Part shown: positions 63,540 through 64,000 of the stretch, one piece after another
How positions within the stretch are numbered: the stretch's first letter is position 1
Layout: each line of letters opens with the position of its first letter
Origin: Serripes groenlandicus
Lineage: Eukaryota > Mollusca > Bivalvia > Cardiida > Cardiidae
Reading direction: 5' to 3'
DNA: 64,000 nt
Assembly (NCBI GenBank): GCA_031761405.1
Contig: JASEVX010000012.1
Coordinates: 23,086,723 to 23,150,722 of the forward strand
The notes under the pieces: model-generated
What the model saw: the letters and a program-made list of their open reading frames with translations, nothing else
Told to the model about the DNA's origin: nothing
Database searches by the model: none
Program-made: the position numbers and the translations under genes

Positions 63540-64000
63540 CACAGACGGCCCTCGCAAACATTGTAGCAAAAGGATAAATAACCTCTTTTTTCACAATATT
63601 GTATCTCTATTCAACAATTATACTTTCATTTATAGAGGTTGTTACATGCTTTTGTCTAGATGCTTTCAAAGTCATCAGATTAATATTTCCTGTATGGTGG
63701 AAACCTGATGTGACTCAAATAAAAGATTGACTCTCTCCTGTAATTCTTAATCAATGCTCATCTTCACCAATCATTCTAATTCTTATTATTTATTCACAAT
63801 TTCTGACTAGCTAATTCGTGATGAGTGATTCGATCAGGAATGTTGCTTCTTTGGAATTTTAGAATATGTTTTAAATTAATTTAGAATAAGAATACATTAA
63901 GCATGGTTAGTGAATGCACACCCAGGTTATGAAACATATTCTTAGTTCATTTTACATATGTATGCAATGTATGATTTTATGTTGGTTATTATTTACCAAA
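63540..64000. other. Degraded M1 remnant, then no recognised feature
   Basis: ACATTGTAGCAAAAGGATAA and TTTCAAAGTCATCAGATTAA at 63556-63690 are M1-like. The rest to the window edge is AT-rich without a supported gene. Confidence 0.45.

Overview
This is a gene-poor, repeat-saturated animal nuclear window. It has spliceosomal introns, is AT-rich, and carries dozens of short inverted-repeat transposons, tRNA-derived SINEs with AATC-type tails, a DIRS-like retrotransposon and a LINE. A secreted QPD-type C-type lectin and SINE tails of the type seen in clams and mussels suggest a bivalve mollusc, probably a heterodont. The species cannot be fixed from sequence alone.

Three host genes can be built exon by exon with matching splice phases. 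(1) A C-type lectin on the plus strand, 207-4239: signal-peptide exon plus three lectin-domain exons, with one base missing in the last exon. (2) Ribosomal protein S26 on the minus strand, 21964 down to 17650: four exons, the first holding only the ATG behind a pyrimidine-tract start. (3) A 1080-residue protein with 17 C2H2-type zinc fingers on the minus strand, 36834 down to 28334, in four coding exons. The first exon of the finger gene carries only 23 codons, and its finger is completed by exon 2. Most other open frames are shadows of repeats.

Layout. 0-6 kb: lectin gene with element-filled introns. 6.1-6.7 kb: three tandem 5S-rRNA-like units. 7-12.6 kb: MITEs, SINEs and palindromes. 12.8-15.7 kb: decayed DIRS-like element (Gag zinc knuckle, RT, tyrosine recombinase) cut off by a SINE. 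16-17.1 kb: MITEs. 17.6-22 kb: RPS26. 22.4-28.3 kb: MITEs, SINEs and tandem arrays. 28.3-36.9 kb: zinc-finger gene. 36.9-38.7 kb: an inverted-repeat element full of tandem repeats, with a second MITE nested in it. 40-44.8 kb: 5'-truncated LINE with a 2.4 kb element nested in its ORF. 45-47.9 kb: MITEs and a SINE whose head is inverted. 48-56.5 kb: a segmental duplication. 51.5-60.9 kb: a fourfold repeat cluster. 61-64 kb: more MITEs.

The dominant signal is one fold-back MITE family (M1 here). It starts TTAACCCTTTCCC, ends GGGAAAGGGTTAA and has about 45 copies in 64 kb. TTAA flanks with CCC-starting ends point to piggyBac-type mobilisation. M1 copies bracket a decayed duplicate of zinc-finger exon 3, supply the DNA immediately 3' of the zinc-finger stop codon, host a SINE, and have themselves grown tandem repeats. 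The genes do not form a pathway; what links the window is how these elements reshape introns, tails and duplications.
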